A stretch of 64,000 nt of DNA from Variovorax sp. JS1663 (GTDB lineage Bacteria > Pseudomonadota > Gammaproteobacteria > Burkholderiales > Burkholderiaceae_C). The stretch spans positions 20,163 through 84,162 of the forward strand of contig NZ_LYMK01000032.1 of assembly GCF_002157355.1 (NCBI RefSeq), read 5' to 3'. Below are positions 8,023-17,056 of the stretch, in pieces. Each line of letters opens with the position of its first letter. The stretch's first letter is position 1. Both the position numbers and the translations under genes were made by a program. The notes beneath the pieces were generated by a model. It did not search any database, had not been told where the DNA came from, and was given only the letters and a program-made list of their open reading frames with translations.

Positions 8023-9711
8023 TCAGGCCGCGGCCGCCTGCCTTGGGGAGACCTTGCCGTTGGCAATGTCGTCGCGCACGGCGGCAGCCTCGCGCTTCGC
8101 CAACGGGCCGTATCCGCCGCCGCCGGCGGTCTCGACCACCAGGCGGTCTCCCGCATGCAGGGTCGTCACGGCCTTCGAACGAATGGTCTCGACACTGCCG
8201 TCCCGGCGCGCGATCCAGGAGTGGGCCGCGGCGCCTGCCTCGCCCCCGAAGATCCCCTGCGCCGGGTGGAAGTGCCGCTCGCCGCGGTGCGACAGGCTCA
8301 CCCCGTCGGCCAGGATCTCGTACTCACGCACGGTGCCGAGCCCGCCACGGTACTGGCCCGCCCCGCCCGAGTCCTTGCGAAGGGCCACCTGGCGGATGCG
8401 GATGGGTGCCTCCAGCTCCATGGCTTCGGCGGGGAGGTTCATGCAGTTGGTCATGTCGGTCTCGATGACGTCGACCCCGTCGTGGCCCAGCGCCGCGCCG
8501 GAGCCCGCCGCGACCAGGTCGCCGACGACGAAGCGCCGGCCCTGGTGGATGCCGCCGAAGGCCATCACGACGAGTTCCGAGCCGGAGGGCGCGGGGACGC
8601 GTTCCGGCAGCGCCTGGGCGAGCGCGGCGATGATGCAGCCCGCCACGCGCTTCATGGTCGCGGAGCGCGCATTGACCGGCGCGGGCTCGGTCGGGTTGAC
8701 CAGCGATCCCTCCGGCAGGCTCAGGCTGATCACGCGCTGGCAGCCGCCGTTGTTGGGGATGTCCGGATCGGTGAGCGCGCGCACGGCGTAGAAGGCGGTC
8801 GACTGCATCACCGAGGGCACGCAGTTGATCGGGCCGCGCGTCTGGGGGCTGGTGCCTTCGAAGTCGAAGTGGATCGAATCGCCACGGATGGTGACGGCCA
8901 CCTGCACGCGCACCGGCTTGTCGAGATCCACTCCGTCGTTGTCGAGGTAGTCGACCGCGACGAAGGTGCCTTGCGGCAATGCGCGCAGCGCCTGGCGCGT
9001 CAGCAGCTCGGAACGATCGAGGAGGTCGTCGAAGATGGCGCACAGCTGCTGCGCGCCGTAGGCGCCTGCAGCTTCCTGGATGCGCCGGGCCCCGACCTTG
9101 CATGCGGCGATCTCGGCATTGAGGTCGCCCATGAACATGTCGGGGACGCGCACGTTCCGCCGCAGCAGCGCGATCAGCGTCTCGTTGTAGGCGCCGCGGT
9201 CCAGGAGCTTGAGGGGCGGTATGCGAATGCCCTCCTGGAAGATCTCGGTCGAATTCGTGGGCACCGAGCCGGCGGTCATGCCGCCCACGTCCTGGTGGTG
9301 CGTCACGGCGGCGGTGAGCGCGACGACGCGGCCCTCCGCGAAGACCGGCATGACCACCGCGATGTCCGGCAGATGGGAGCCGCCCAGGTACGGGTCGTTC
9401 AGGATGTAGGCATCGCCGTCGTGCATCTCGTGCACCGGGAAGGTCGAGATGATCTGCGCGATCGCGGGCACCAGGCTGCCGAGGTGCGCCGGAATCGCGC
9501 ATGCCGTCGCGATGGCCGAGCCGTCCGCCGTGAACATGCCGGCCGATGCGTCCAGGCCTTCCTTCACGATCGGCGAGAAGCTGCTGCGCAGCAGCGTGAG
9601 CTCCATCTCGTTGGCGATGCCGTCGAGCTTGTTGCGCACGACCTCGACGGTGATCGGGTCGGGCCGGGCCGTGTGCTGGTCGGGGACGATGAATTCTGCT
9701 CTGCTGTTCAT
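8023..9711 (-). CDS. hyuB: Hydantoinase B / oxoprolinase-type subunit
   Basis: The protein is 562 residues of the HyuB family. The N-terminal P-I-T-V-E-V-V-R-N-K-L, the N-D-P-Y-L-G-G-S-H-L-P-D motif, the H-H-Q-D-V-G-G stretch and the C-terminal glycine-rich G-G-G-G-Y-G-P are all present, and the length is usual. HyuB pairs with HyuA to form an ATP-dependent cyclic-amide hydrolase (N-methylhydantoinase, 5-oxoprolinase, acetophenone carboxylase and relatives). The start ATG 9709-9711 overlaps the hyuA stop (9708-9710). It acts in the cytoplasm. Which cyclic amide, lactam or ketone is used cannot be decided from the sequence. Confidence 0.93.
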   Translation of the reverse strand: MNSRAEFIVPDQHTARPDPITVEVVRNKLDGIANEMELTLLRSSFSPIVKEGLDASAGMFTADGSAIATACAIPAHLGSLVPAIAQIISTFPVHEMHDGDAYILNDPYLGGSHLPDIAVVMPVFAEGRVVALTAAVTHHQDVGGMTAGSVPTNSTEIFQEGIRIPPLKLLDRGAYNETLIALLRRNVRVPDMFMGDLNAEIAACKVGARRIQEAAGAYGAQQLCAIFDDLLDRSELLTRQALRALPQGTFVAVDYLDNDGVDLDKPVRVQVAVTIRGDSIHFDFEGTSPQTRGPINCVPSVMQSTAFYAVRALTDPDIPNNGGCQRVISLSLPEGSLVNPTEPAPVNARSATMKRVAGCIIAALAQALPERVPAPSGSELVVMAFGGIHQGRRFVVGDLVAAGSGAALGHDGVDVIETDMTNCMNLPAEAMELEAPIRIRQVALRKDSGGAGQYRGGLGTVREYEILADGVSLSHRGERHFHPAQGIFGGEAGAAAHSWIARRDGSVETIRSKAVTTLHAGDRLVVETAGGGGYGPLAKREAAAVRDDIANGKVSPRQAAAA

Positions 9712-11789
9712 GGCTTGCTCTCGGTGTGGTGCGTCACGACCATGTGGCCCGACGCGTGGATCGTGGCGGTCCATCCCGGCTCGATGAGAACCGTCGTGTC
9801 CAGCTGCTCGATGACGGCCGGGCCGTCGACGGCGTCTCCGGTGCCAAGCGACGCGCGCGCGACGACGGTGGCGCGTACCGGCGCGGCGAAGCCGGCGACG
9901 CGGATGAGGCGATGGCTTCTGGCGGCGGGCTCAGGCGCGTCCTTGACGACTTCCGGCGCGGACGTGGCGGCCTGGTGGACGGAGCGGACGTTCACGATCT
10001 TCACGGCGGCGCGCGTGCTGTGACCGTAGGTGCGCTCGTGTTCGGCCAGGAAGTCCTCGTAGAGCTGCGCCACGGGGCCTGCCGGAGCGCCGCCGTCGAT
10101 GGCGACCTCGAGGTGATAGGACTGGCCGACGTAGCACAGGTCCGCGCTGTGCTGGACGCGAACCTGCCCGGGCGCGAATCCTTCCTGCATCATGAGCTGC
10201 GCCAGGCGGCCGTCCAGCTCGGCGAATGCGGCCGACAGCGCCTCGGCATCCACAGCCTCCAGTTCGCGCGGGAACGCGGCGGAGAGCTCGTGCTGCACCG
10301 GCGCCGCCAGCAGCCCGTAGGCGCACAGCACGCCGGGATGGCGGGGAACCAGGACCTCGCGAATGCCCAGTTCGCTGGCCATGGCGGTCGCATGGACTGC
10401 GCCGCCGCCGCCCAGCGGCATCAGCGAGAACTCGCGCGGGTCGTACCCGCGGCGGATGGATGCCAGGCGCACGCCTTCCACCATCTGCGCGTTCACCACG
10501 CGGTGGATGCCGAGTGCGGCTTCCTCCACGGAGATGCCCATGGGGCGCGCGATCGCCTCCTCGATCGCCCGGCGGGCACGCGCGGCGTCCAGCACGATCG
10601 AGCCGGCCGCGAAGTTGTCCGGGTCGATGTAGCCCAGCACCACGGAGGCATCCGTCACGGTCGGCCGCTCGCCGCCGCGGCCGTAGCAGGCCGGGCCCGG
10701 ATCGGACCCCGCCGATTCGGGGCCGACGCGCAGGCTGTTGCCGGCATCCAGCCAGGCAATGCTCCCGCCGCCGGAGCCGATGGCGTTGACGTCCACCATC
10801 GGCACGCGCACGGGAAAGCCGTCGATGAGTCCTTCGCTCCTCACGAGCGGCTTGGCGCCGCAGATGAGGGAGATGTCGCAGCTCGTCCCGCCGATGTCGG
10901 CGGTGATGAGGTTGCGGCGGCCGGCTTCCTCGCCGACCATCCGCGCGCCGATCACGCCGGCGGCCGGACCGGACAGGAACAGGCGGACCGGCCGGAGCCG
11001 CGCGACCTCGGCGGAGCAGAGGCCGCCCCGGGATTGCATCACCAGCAGCGGGACCGGCACCTTCGCGTCGGCGAGATGGCCTTCGAGGTTGGCGAGGTAC
11101 CTGTCGAGGACCGGCTTCACGTAGGCGTCGAAGGCCGTGATGGTCGTGCGTTCGTATTCGCGGAACGCGGGATCGACTTCGCTCGACAGAGACACCATCA
11201 GGTGGGGATGGCGCTCCAGGGCCAGCTCGCGCACCCTGCGCTCGTGGGCGGGGTTGACGAAGGAGAACAGGAAGCAGACCGCGATGGCCTGGGCGCCTTG
11301 GGCGACCAGCGAATCGATGGCGGCGATGACCTCTTCCTCGTCCAGCGCCTCGACCACGGTGCCGTCTGCCGCGACCCGTTCGCCGACCTCGCGCCGCCAC
11401 ATGCCAGGGGCGAGGAACCCGGGCGTCTCGGGCTTGAGCACCATGTCGTACATCCGGTGGCGCAACTGACGCCCGATCTCGATCACGTCGCGGAAGCCTC
11501 GCGTGGTCACGAGCCCGACCCGCGCGCCCTTGCGCTCCAGCACCGCGTTGGTCCCTGCGGTCGTGCCGTGCGCGAAGCGGCCGATGCTGGACGGCGCCAC
11601 GCCCCATTCCTCCGACATGCGCGCCAGCGCATCGCGGATGGCGCGGCTCGGGTCGGCCCGCGTGGTGGGGATCTTGGTCAATCTCAACTGGCCGTCCGGC
11701 GCGACGCACACGACGTCGGTGAATGTCCCGCCGACATCGATGCCGACCTGGTAGCCGCGGCAGCGGAGCTGCACAGACAAGTCACTCAT
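9708..11789 (-). CDS. hyuA: Hydantoinase A / oxoprolinase-type ATP-dependent subunit
   Basis: The protein is 693 residues of the HyuA family with an actin-like ATPase fold. The phosphate-binding motif G-I-D-V-G-G-T-F-T-D lies at about residues 16-25. The adjoining H-G-T-T-A-G-T-N-A, the S-G-P-A-A-G-V-I-G-A motif and the D-I-G-G-T-S-C-D segment mark the nucleotide site. Paired with HyuB it hydrolyses a cyclic amide using ATP. The start ATG 11787-11789 has AGAGGA upstream; the stop TGA overlaps the hyuB start. It follows the binding-protein gene by 32 bases in the same operon. The wider family includes acetone/acetophenone carboxylase subunits, so the reaction remains open. Confidence 0.93.
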   Translation of the reverse strand: MSDLSVQLRCRGYQVGIDVGGTFTDVVCVAPDGQLRLTKIPTTRADPSRAIRDALARMSEEWGVAPSSIGRFAHGTTAGTNAVLERKGARVGLVTTRGFRDVIEIGRQLRHRMYDMVLKPETPGFLAPGMWRREVGERVAADGTVVEALDEEEVIAAIDSLVAQGAQAIAVCFLFSFVNPAHERRVRELALERHPHLMVSLSSEVDPAFREYERTTITAFDAYVKPVLDRYLANLEGHLADAKVPVPLLVMQSRGGLCSAEVARLRPVRLFLSGPAAGVIGARMVGEEAGRRNLITADIGGTSCDISLICGAKPLVRSEGLIDGFPVRVPMVDVNAIGSGGGSIAWLDAGNSLRVGPESAGSDPGPACYGRGGERPTVTDASVVLGYIDPDNFAAGSIVLDAARARRAIEEAIARPMGISVEEAALGIHRVVNAQMVEGVRLASIRRGYDPREFSLMPLGGGGAVHATAMASELGIREVLVPRHPGVLCAYGLLAAPVQHELSAAFPRELEAVDAEALSAAFAELDGRLAQLMMQEGFAPGQVRVQHSADLCYVGQSYHLEVAIDGGAPAGPVAQLYEDFLAEHERTYGHSTRAAVKIVNVRSVHQAATSAPEVVKDAPEPAARSHRLIRVAGFAAPVRATVVARASLGTGDAVDGPAVIEQLDTTVLIEPGWTATIHASGHMVVTHHTESKP

Positions 11790-11821
11790 TTTGATTCCTC
11801 TGGATGTGGTTGCCGGCGCGC

Positions 11822-12835
11822 TTACCGCATCTCGCGATTCCACCTGTCGATCCAGGCTGGAAACTGGTCCAGGACCCGGTCGTAGGGCACGAACACCATG
11901 TCGGCCGTGGGCGTGATGCGCCCCTTCAGGGTCTCCGGATACTCGACCGTGCTGTTCGTGATGCCGTAGCCGAGCGTCTGCGCATGGCCGAGCTGGGCCT
12001 TGGCACCGAGGGCGCAGTTGATGAAGTCCCATCCCGCCTCGGAGCTGTTCTTCACCTTCGCGAAGGACACCGCGGTGCCGAGTGATTTCGGGCCCGGGTT
12101 GTAGTAGCCGGCCCAGGCGTTGCCCTTCTCGATGAAGTCGTGGGAGCGCCCGTCCCAGTAGACGAGGATGTCGACCTGCTTGTTGGCGAAGAGGTTGATG
12201 GCCTCCGACGGCTCCGTCCAGAACTTCACGACGCTGGGCATCATGGCCTTCAACTTGGCGAAGCCGGTGTCGACGTTGCCGCCGTAGGCCTGGGACACGA
12301 ACCAGATGAAATCGGGTCCCCACGCATAGGTGCCCGCCGGCATCGAGACGCGCTTGCCGTACTTGCCGGCGGCGATGTTGTCCAGAAGGGTGCGCCAGTC
12401 TTTCGGAAGCTCGCCGACCTTGGACTTGTCGTACAGCACGCCCAGCGCCGCGGTATGCACCTGCACGGCCTGGTCCTTCCAGACCTCGTAGTGCGACGCG
12501 GGGATCTGCTTCAGGTTGGGAAGCTTGTCCCTGCGCAGCGGCTCCAGCATGCCCGCGCGGATGGCGCGCATGGTGTCTGCCTGCGCCAGGGTGATGATGT
12601 CGATCGGCGGCTCGGACGGATTGGCGCGTATGCGGTTCATCCAGGCGGCCGGGTCACCGAGCTGGATCGCGATGTCGTTCTTCGTCGCGTCCTTGTAGCA
12701 GGCGCCGAAGTTCTTCTCGATCGACTGCTGCCAGATCCCGCCGAAGGCGCTCACCACGAGCTTTTCGGCGGCGAACGAAGTCGTGAAGGATGCCGCCAGG
12801 AGGAAGGCGGACACGAGCTTGGAATGGAATCTCAT
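11822..12835 (-). CDS. Periplasmic substrate-binding protein, spermidine/putrescine type
   Basis: The protein is 337 residues with a Sec signal peptide (M-R-F-H-S-K, hydrophobic core, cleavage probably after S-F-A-A). The mature part begins K-L-V-V-S-A-F-G-G-I-W-Q-Q and belongs to the PotD/SBP_bac_8-like class, with the familiar P-A-A-W-M-N-R-I and G-V-L-Y-D-K-S-K-V stretches. The start ATG 12833-12835 has AGGAG upstream. As the first transporter gene of the operon it supplies ligand to the permeases and ATPase encoded farther downstream; the hyuAB genes are inserted between it and them. Confidence 0.9.
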   Translation of the reverse strand: MRFHSKLVSAFLLAASFTTSFAAEKLVVSAFGGIWQQSIEKNFGACYKDATKNDIAIQLGDPAAWMNRIRANPSEPPIDIITLAQADTMRAIRAGMLEPLRRDKLPNLKQIPASHYEVWKDQAVQVHTAALGVLYDKSKVGELPKDWRTLLDNIAAGKYGKRVSMPAGTYAWGPDFIWFVSQAYGGNVDTGFAKLKAMMPSVVKFWTEPSEAINLFANKQVDILVYWDGRSHDFIEKGNAWAGYYNPGPKSLGTAVSFAKVKNSSEAGWDFINCALGAKAQLGHAQTLGYGITNSTVEYPETLKGRITPTADMVFVPYDRVLDQFPAWIDRWNREMR

Positions 12836-12863
12836 CGTTGGATCTCCTGTGGGTGGGGATGAT

Positions 12864-14033
12864 TCAGGCCTGCTCGGCCAGGGCCAGGGAACGCGCACGG
12901 CGGTAGAGCCACCAGCCGTAGCTGGGCGGCCAGACGGCGCTGAACTTGTCGATGCCGCCGAGTTCGACCGCCGCCTTCAGCGCCCAGTTGGGATCGAACA
13001 GGGCCTCGCGCGCGATCGCGACCAGGTCCGCCATGCCGCGCGCCAGCACGCTCTCCGCTTCCTGCGCGGTGCGGATCAGGCCGACGGCCATGGTCGGGAT
13101 GCCCTCGCATTCGCGGCGGATCTGCCCGGCATACGGAACCTGGAACATCGGCGAACGCGCGACGATCCTGGCCGTCGGCGGAAGCCCGATGCCGCCGGAG
13201 GAGCAGTCGATGATGTCCACGCCTCTCTTCTTCAGTTCGCGGGCGAGGACCAGCGTGTCCTTCATCTGCCAGCCTTCGCTGTCGTTGCCGCTGTCGTCCA
13301 CGCAGGACAGGCGGAACGAGAGCGGTTTCTCCTCGGGCCAGTTCGCGCGCACGGCTTCGGCGATTTCGAGCGCGAAGCGCATGCGGTTCTCCAGCGACCC
13401 ACCGTAGCGGCCGCCGAGTTCGTTGCCGAGCGGCGAGAGAAAGGAGTGGATGAGGTAGCCGTGCGCGGCATGCACTTCGAGCATGTCGAAGCCTGCGCGT
13501 GCACAGCGCCGGGCACCGGCGGCGAACTGCTCCACCACCTGCGCGATGTCGGACTCCGTCATCTTCTTCGGGCGGTGCCAGCCCACGGCCTTGGCGTTGT
13601 CCGACGGCGCCAGCGGCTGCCAGGCGGGGTCGCCGCGCTCTGCGTCCGCAGCGCCCAGCGGACCGTAGCCTTCCCAGGGGCGCTGCCTCGCCGACTTGGG
13701 CCCGCAGTGATGCAGCTGCGCCGCGGGCACCGCGCCGCAGCTGCGCAGCAGTTCCGCGATCTTGCGCAGCGCGGGAACGAAGTCGTCGGACCAGACACCC
13801 ATGTCCCCGTAGGTGTTGCGTCCTGCCGCATCGACGCAGAGCGCTTCGGTGAACACGCACCCGAATCCGCCGACCGCGAACTTCGCGAGGTGCTGAACGT
13901 GCCAGTCCGTCGGCAGGCCGTCCTTGGCCTTGTACATCTGCATCGGCGAGAGGACCATCCTGTTGGGCAGCGTGACGGAGCGCAGCTTGAACGGCGTGAG
14001 CAGCAGCGGCTCTTGATCGAAGTTCGGTGGCAT
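12864..14033 (-). CDS. NADH:flavin oxidoreductase, Old Yellow Enzyme family (XenA-like)
   Basis: The protein is 389 residues, an FMN TIM-barrel of the OYE family. Visible motifs are L-P-N-R-M-V-L-S-P-M near the N-terminus, the active-site pair in V-H-A-A-H-G-Y-L-I-H-S-F-L-S-P, N-R-x-R-F-A-L-E-I, and the late phosphate-binding region A-V-G-L-I-R-T and A-R-E-A-L-F-D-P. The segment after S-P-M reads Q-M-Y instead of the C-Q-Y of classical xenobiotic reductases, so the redox-tuning Cys appears to be missing. Members reduce activated C=C bonds or open N-heterocycles. It is the first gene of the minus-strand operon, starts at ATG 14031-14033 with AGGA upstream, and faces the divergent LysR regulator. 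Confidence 0.9.
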   Translation of the reverse strand: MPPNFDQEPLLLTPFKLRSVTLPNRMVLSPMQMYKAKDGLPTDWHVQHLAKFAVGGFGCVFTEALCVDAAGRNTYGDMGVWSDDFVPALRKIAELLRSCGAVPAAQLHHCGPKSARQRPWEGYGPLGAADAERGDPAWQPLAPSDNAKAVGWHRPKKMTESDIAQVVEQFAAGARRCARAGFDMLEVHAAHGYLIHSFLSPLGNELGGRYGGSLENRMRFALEIAEAVRANWPEEKPLSFRLSCVDDSGNDSEGWQMKDTLVLARELKKRGVDIIDCSSGGIGLPPTARIVARSPMFQVPYAGQIRRECEGIPTMAVGLIRTAQEAESVLARGMADLVAIAREALFDPNWALKAAVELGGIDKFSAVWPPSYGWWLYRRARSLALAEQA

Positions 14034-14093
14034 CGGAGTTCCTGTGGGTCAAGCGATGCCGGGACTCTAGGCAATGACGCGGCCGCGAGCCAA

Positions 14094-14110
14094 TCGCATT
14101 TCCCGATGCG
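14094..14110. promoter_or_regulatory. Candidate LysR-type binding site in the divergent promoter region
   Basis: T-N11-A (T14094, A14106) contains the inverted repeat CGCAT (14095-14099) / ATGCG (14106-14110). It lies 61 bases before the reductase start and 107 bases before the LysR start, where a LysR protein would control both. Assignment is from motif shape and position. Confidence 0.45.
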
Positions 14111-14216
14111 GCTCATAAGCGCGGCTTGCTGCGCGCAAACCCGCATGGGACCTGGAGCCGCAGGCGCGTAAATTGCAGCCGCGGCCTGCATTGCATCCAC
14201 TTCGAACGACTCGCAC

Positions 14217-15101
14217 ATGGACATCCGACATCTCCGCACCTTTGCGACCGTGGCCCGATTCGGCAGCGTGACGCGGGCCGCGGAGGCACTTCACATCACG
14301 CAGCCCGCCGTGAGCGGCCAATTGAAGAACCTGGAGGAAACGCTCGGGCTGAAACTGTTCGCGCGCACCACTTCGGTCATCGAACTCACGCAGGCGGGGC
14401 AGGATCTCGTCAGCGTGGCGGAGGCGGCGCTGGATGCCTTCTCCAGCTTTACCCACAAGGCGAAGGCACTGCGAGGCCAGATCGAGGGTCGCCTGAAGAT
14501 CGGCGTCGTCATGCTCGATCCCGATCTCATCCGCGTGGGACAGTTCATGCGCGAGATGGTCATTCGCCACCCCGCCCTGCGCATCGACCTGCAGGTGGGC
14601 CGGATCGGATGGTTTCATTCGGCGCTCCAGGCGGGCGACATCGATGCCGCCATCACGCTGGGCAAGACGACGCCGCAGAACACGTCCGCGCTCGTCATGA
14701 CCGAGCTGGCCTTCAGGCTGGTGGCACCTGCGAGCTGGAAGAGCCGCATCGAAGGCGCTTCGTGGTCCGACATCGCCTTGCTGCCCTGGATCCGCACGAC
14801 GAAGCCCAGCGCGAACCATGAAATGGTGGACAACATCTTGCGCGAGCAGGCGATCAAGCCCGTCGAACTCGTCGAAGCCGACCATGAACTCCTGATCAAG
14901 TCGTTGGTGGCGGCCGGGGTCGGTATCGGTCTCATTCGCGAGGACCTGGCGAGTACCGGTGTCATGAAGGGCGAGCTGGTGTTCGTGTCGGAGCTGCGCG
15001 AGCACAGCCGCCTTTCATTCGTCTATCCCATTAGCAGAGACGGGGATCCGGCGATCCTCGCCGCCGTCGAGGCCCTGCGGGCCGTGTGGCAGCTTGCGTG
15101 A
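14217..15101 (+). CDS. LysR-family transcriptional regulator
   Basis: The protein is 294 residues. The N-terminal winged HTH (M-D-I-R-H-L-R-T-F, G-S-V-T-R-A-A-E-A-L-H-I-T-Q-P-A-V-S) is typical, followed by a linker helix and an effector-binding domain starting near L-K-I-G-V-V. It is transcribed divergently from the hydantoinase/transporter operon and is therefore its likely regulator, with the operon substrate or a product as co-inducer. The ribosome-binding site before ATG 14217 is weak. Confidence 0.93.
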   Translation: MDIRHLRTFATVARFGSVTRAAEALHITQPAVSGQLKNLEETLGLKLFARTTSVIELTQAGQDLVSVAEAALDAFSSFTHKAKALRGQIEGRLKIGVVMLDPDLIRVGQFMREMVIRHPALRIDLQVGRIGWFHSALQAGDIDAAITLGKTTPQNTSALVMTELAFRLVAPASWKSRIEGASWSDIALLPWIRTTKPSANHEMVDNILREQAIKPVELVEADHELLIKSLVAAGVGIGLIREDLASTGVMKGELVFVSELREHSRLSFVYPISRDGDPAILAAVEALRAVWQLA

Positions 15102-15190
15102 CGGATCGAAGAGAAAGACCGCCGCCGGGGAGGAAACTGCCGGGCGTGAGTGACGATATCCGCCTGCAGGACGCCGCGAGGTGCGGGCTT

Positions 15191-15220
15191 GGTTGGACGT
15201 GGTTAAACGTGGTTAAACGC
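15191..15220. repeat. Three tandem 10-bp repeats
   Basis: GGTTGGACGT, GGTTAAACGT and GGTTAAACGC follow each other without gaps in the 266-base space between the LysR and VanY-like genes. A 10-base period equals about one DNA turn, as in stacked protein-binding half-sites. Function unknown. Confidence 0.7.
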
Positions 15221-15236
15221 GGCCAAGGCTCGCCAC

Positions 15237-15250
15237 CCGCCAGCTGGCGG
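15237..15250. repeat. Perfect 14-bp palindrome
   Basis: CCGCCAGCTGGCGG is fully self-complementary and sits 17 bases after the 10-bp tandem repeats. It has no T-tract, so it is more likely a protein site than a terminator; chance in GC-rich DNA is also possible. Confidence 0.4.
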
Positions 15251-15367
15251 CGGACGGGGGTGGCGGGCCTCCCCAATCGACGGGATGACGCGGCGCCGCG
15301 CCGGGCGTAGTGTTGCGCCGCGTGCCTGCAATGGACGCCCGTTCACGTCACCCCGTACGGAGGCTGT

Positions 15368-16150
15368 ATGGATGCTGCGGAAAGCTTCAAGGACAAGACC
15401 TTCGTCGTCAGCGACCCCGATGCGCGGCTGCGCCGTGACGACGACCTGATGGCTTTCGCCCTGGCTGCGGGCGGCCAGGTCCGCACCATTCCCCAGGGCA
15501 GCCAAGTCAGGATCACCGAGATCCGCGTCGTGGAAGCGGGCAGCCAGAGCATCATCGTCTTCGGCCGCGCTGCGTCGGCGGATGGCATCCAGGCGCTCGG
15601 CTGGACCTCGACGCGCAACCTGGATGGCAAGTTCATGAACGAGACGATCGGCATCGTGCGGCCTGAACCAGGCGCAAGCCGATTCGGGCCGAACGCCGCC
15701 TGGTCGAACGGCGAGTTCCTGGGGCAGCTCGACCTGGTCTCGATCGTGGACAGCCGACTCGACATCGAGCGCCTGGCCTTGAAGACCATCGACGCCTACA
15801 TGGCGCTGGTCGCGGCGGCAGCGGGTGAGGGCGTACCCATCACGCTCAACAGTGGATTCCGCTCTTATCCGGAGCAGAAGTTTTTGCACGATGGATTCGT
15901 GCGCGGGTTGCCAGGCTTCAATACTGCCGCGAAGCCGGGCTTCTCCAAGCATCAGAACGGCATTGCGTTCGACATTGCCGTGGCTGGCGGGGATGGCAAT
16001 CCGACTTACGAGTGGCTGAAGCGGCGCGCGACGGGGTTTGGCTTCGTACGCACCGTGAACAAGGAGCCGTGGCACTGGGAGCTGGATGAGCCGAAGGCAC
16101 AGGCGGCGAAGGCTCGGGGGACGTTCAAGACGCCGAATGTGACCGTGTGA
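15368..16150 (+). CDS. VanY-type D-alanyl-D-alanine carboxypeptidase (peptidase M15)
   Basis: The protein is 260 residues. The C-terminal half carries the M15/VanY zinc site: S-G-F-R-S-Y-P-E-Q, then S-K-H-Q-N-G-I-A-F-D (S-x-H-x-x-G-x-A-x-D, giving His and Asp ligands) and W-H-W-E near the end (catalytic Glu/His ligand region). The N-terminal 100 or so residues look like an SH3-like segment (R-T-I-P-Q-G-S-Q-V-R-I-T, A-L-G-W-T-S). No signal peptide is apparent, so it may act in the cytoplasm on recycled peptides, be released by lysis, or have come from a phage-type endolysin. It starts 9 bases after a GGAGG sequence (TACGGAGGCTGT then ATG at 15368). Confidence 0.85.
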   Translation: MDAAESFKDKTFVVSDPDARLRRDDDLMAFALAAGGQVRTIPQGSQVRITEIRVVEAGSQSIIVFGRAASADGIQALGWTSTRNLDGKFMNETIGIVRPEPGASRFGPNAAWSNGEFLGQLDLVSIVDSRLDIERLALKTIDAYMALVAAAAGEGVPITLNSGFRSYPEQKFLHDGFVRGLPGFNTAAKPGFSKHQNGIAFDIAVAGGDGNPTYEWLKRRATGFGFVRTVNKEPWHWELDEPKAQAAKARGTFKTPNVTV

Positions 16151-16246
16151 GTGGGCAGAACGCGGGCCGGAGTTCGGCTGGTCTGCATGCAGCGGGAAGC
16201 AAGATCGGAGATCAACCGGCGACCGGAAGGTAAAGAGCAGCAATCG

Positions 16247-17056
16247 ATGACATCGCAACAGGCGCTCCTCGAATTCATCGCCGCCCTGCTGAAGTTTTCG
16301 GCGGTTCCGGCGGCTGCATTCGAGCTCATGTCCAAGGAGCGGCGCGCCAGGACAGAGTCATGGCTGGTCGGGAGGCTGCCGAAGCTGATCAAGGCGTTCC
16401 TGGTCACTCTGGTTGTTCTGAACGTGTGCGTGGCCTTGCTGGTCAAGGCGGGTCCCTACCTGTTCCTCCTCTTCTTCTTGTTTGGAGGCCTCATTTCGAC
16501 CGTCATGATGTTGAGCCTCAAGGAGGATCAACTTTTCGCCTACCTGGCGACGGTTTTTGCTTTCATTGTTGCCGGGATGGTTGCAGCGGCGCTCGAGAAG
16601 TGGGTGATTCCAGAGGCATGGATCGTGACCATGGGCCGTCCGTTCGAGGCCGTTTCGGCGTGGGCGAACACCAATCCGTACGTCGATTGGTTACTGCCCG
16701 ACTACTCGGGGCAAGCCTTCCTGGAGAACTTCCGCAGCTTTTTCAGCAGCCTCGAGCACTGGCTGTGGAGCTGGCTCGCTTTCGTGTGGAGCACCTACTT
16801 TTTCTTCGCCAGGGGCGTCATGGTGCTGATGGTCGCCCTGATCCAGTTGCTGCTCGCGGTCGGCGTCGTCGCTGGCGCGATCGTCGCCGTCGGAGGTCCC
16901 CTGTATCTGTTCATGAAGTTCTCGGACTACACGCGACTGAAGCTTGACATCGACAAGGACCGCATTCCCGTCGGCGCGTTCTTCTTCTGGGCCACGGGGG
17001 AGACAATCGAGTTCGGCTTGAAAGCGTACGTGGCATTGTGGAAGGCCTCGCAGTGA
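16247..17056 (+). CDS. Polytopic membrane protein of unknown function
   Basis: The protein is 269 residues from the ATG at 16247 (M-T-S-Q-Q-A-L-L-E-F); a longer start at 16151 would add an unlikely polar tail. Hydrophobic segments lie at F-L-V-T-L-V-V-L-N-V-C, Y-L-F-L-L-F-F-L-F-G-G-L, L-F-A-Y-L-A-T-V-F-A-F-I and two in the C-terminal third (aromatic-rich W-L-W-S-W-L-A-F-V, then a Gly/Val-rich helix). It is likely an inner-membrane protein with five to six spans. I recognise no family. It follows the VanY-like gene in the same direction by 96 bases and may be co-transcribed. Confidence 0.7.
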   Translation: MTSQQALLEFIAALLKFSAVPAAAFELMSKERRARTESWLVGRLPKLIKAFLVTLVVLNVCVALLVKAGPYLFLLFFLFGGLISTVMMLSLKEDQLFAYLATVFAFIVAGMVAAALEKWVIPEAWIVTMGRPFEAVSAWANTNPYVDWLLPDYSGQAFLENFRSFFSSLEHWLWSWLAFVWSTYFFFARGVMVLMVALIQLLLAVGVVAGAIVAVGGPLYLFMKFSDYTRLKLDIDKDRIPVGAFFFWATGETIEFGLKAYVALWKASQ

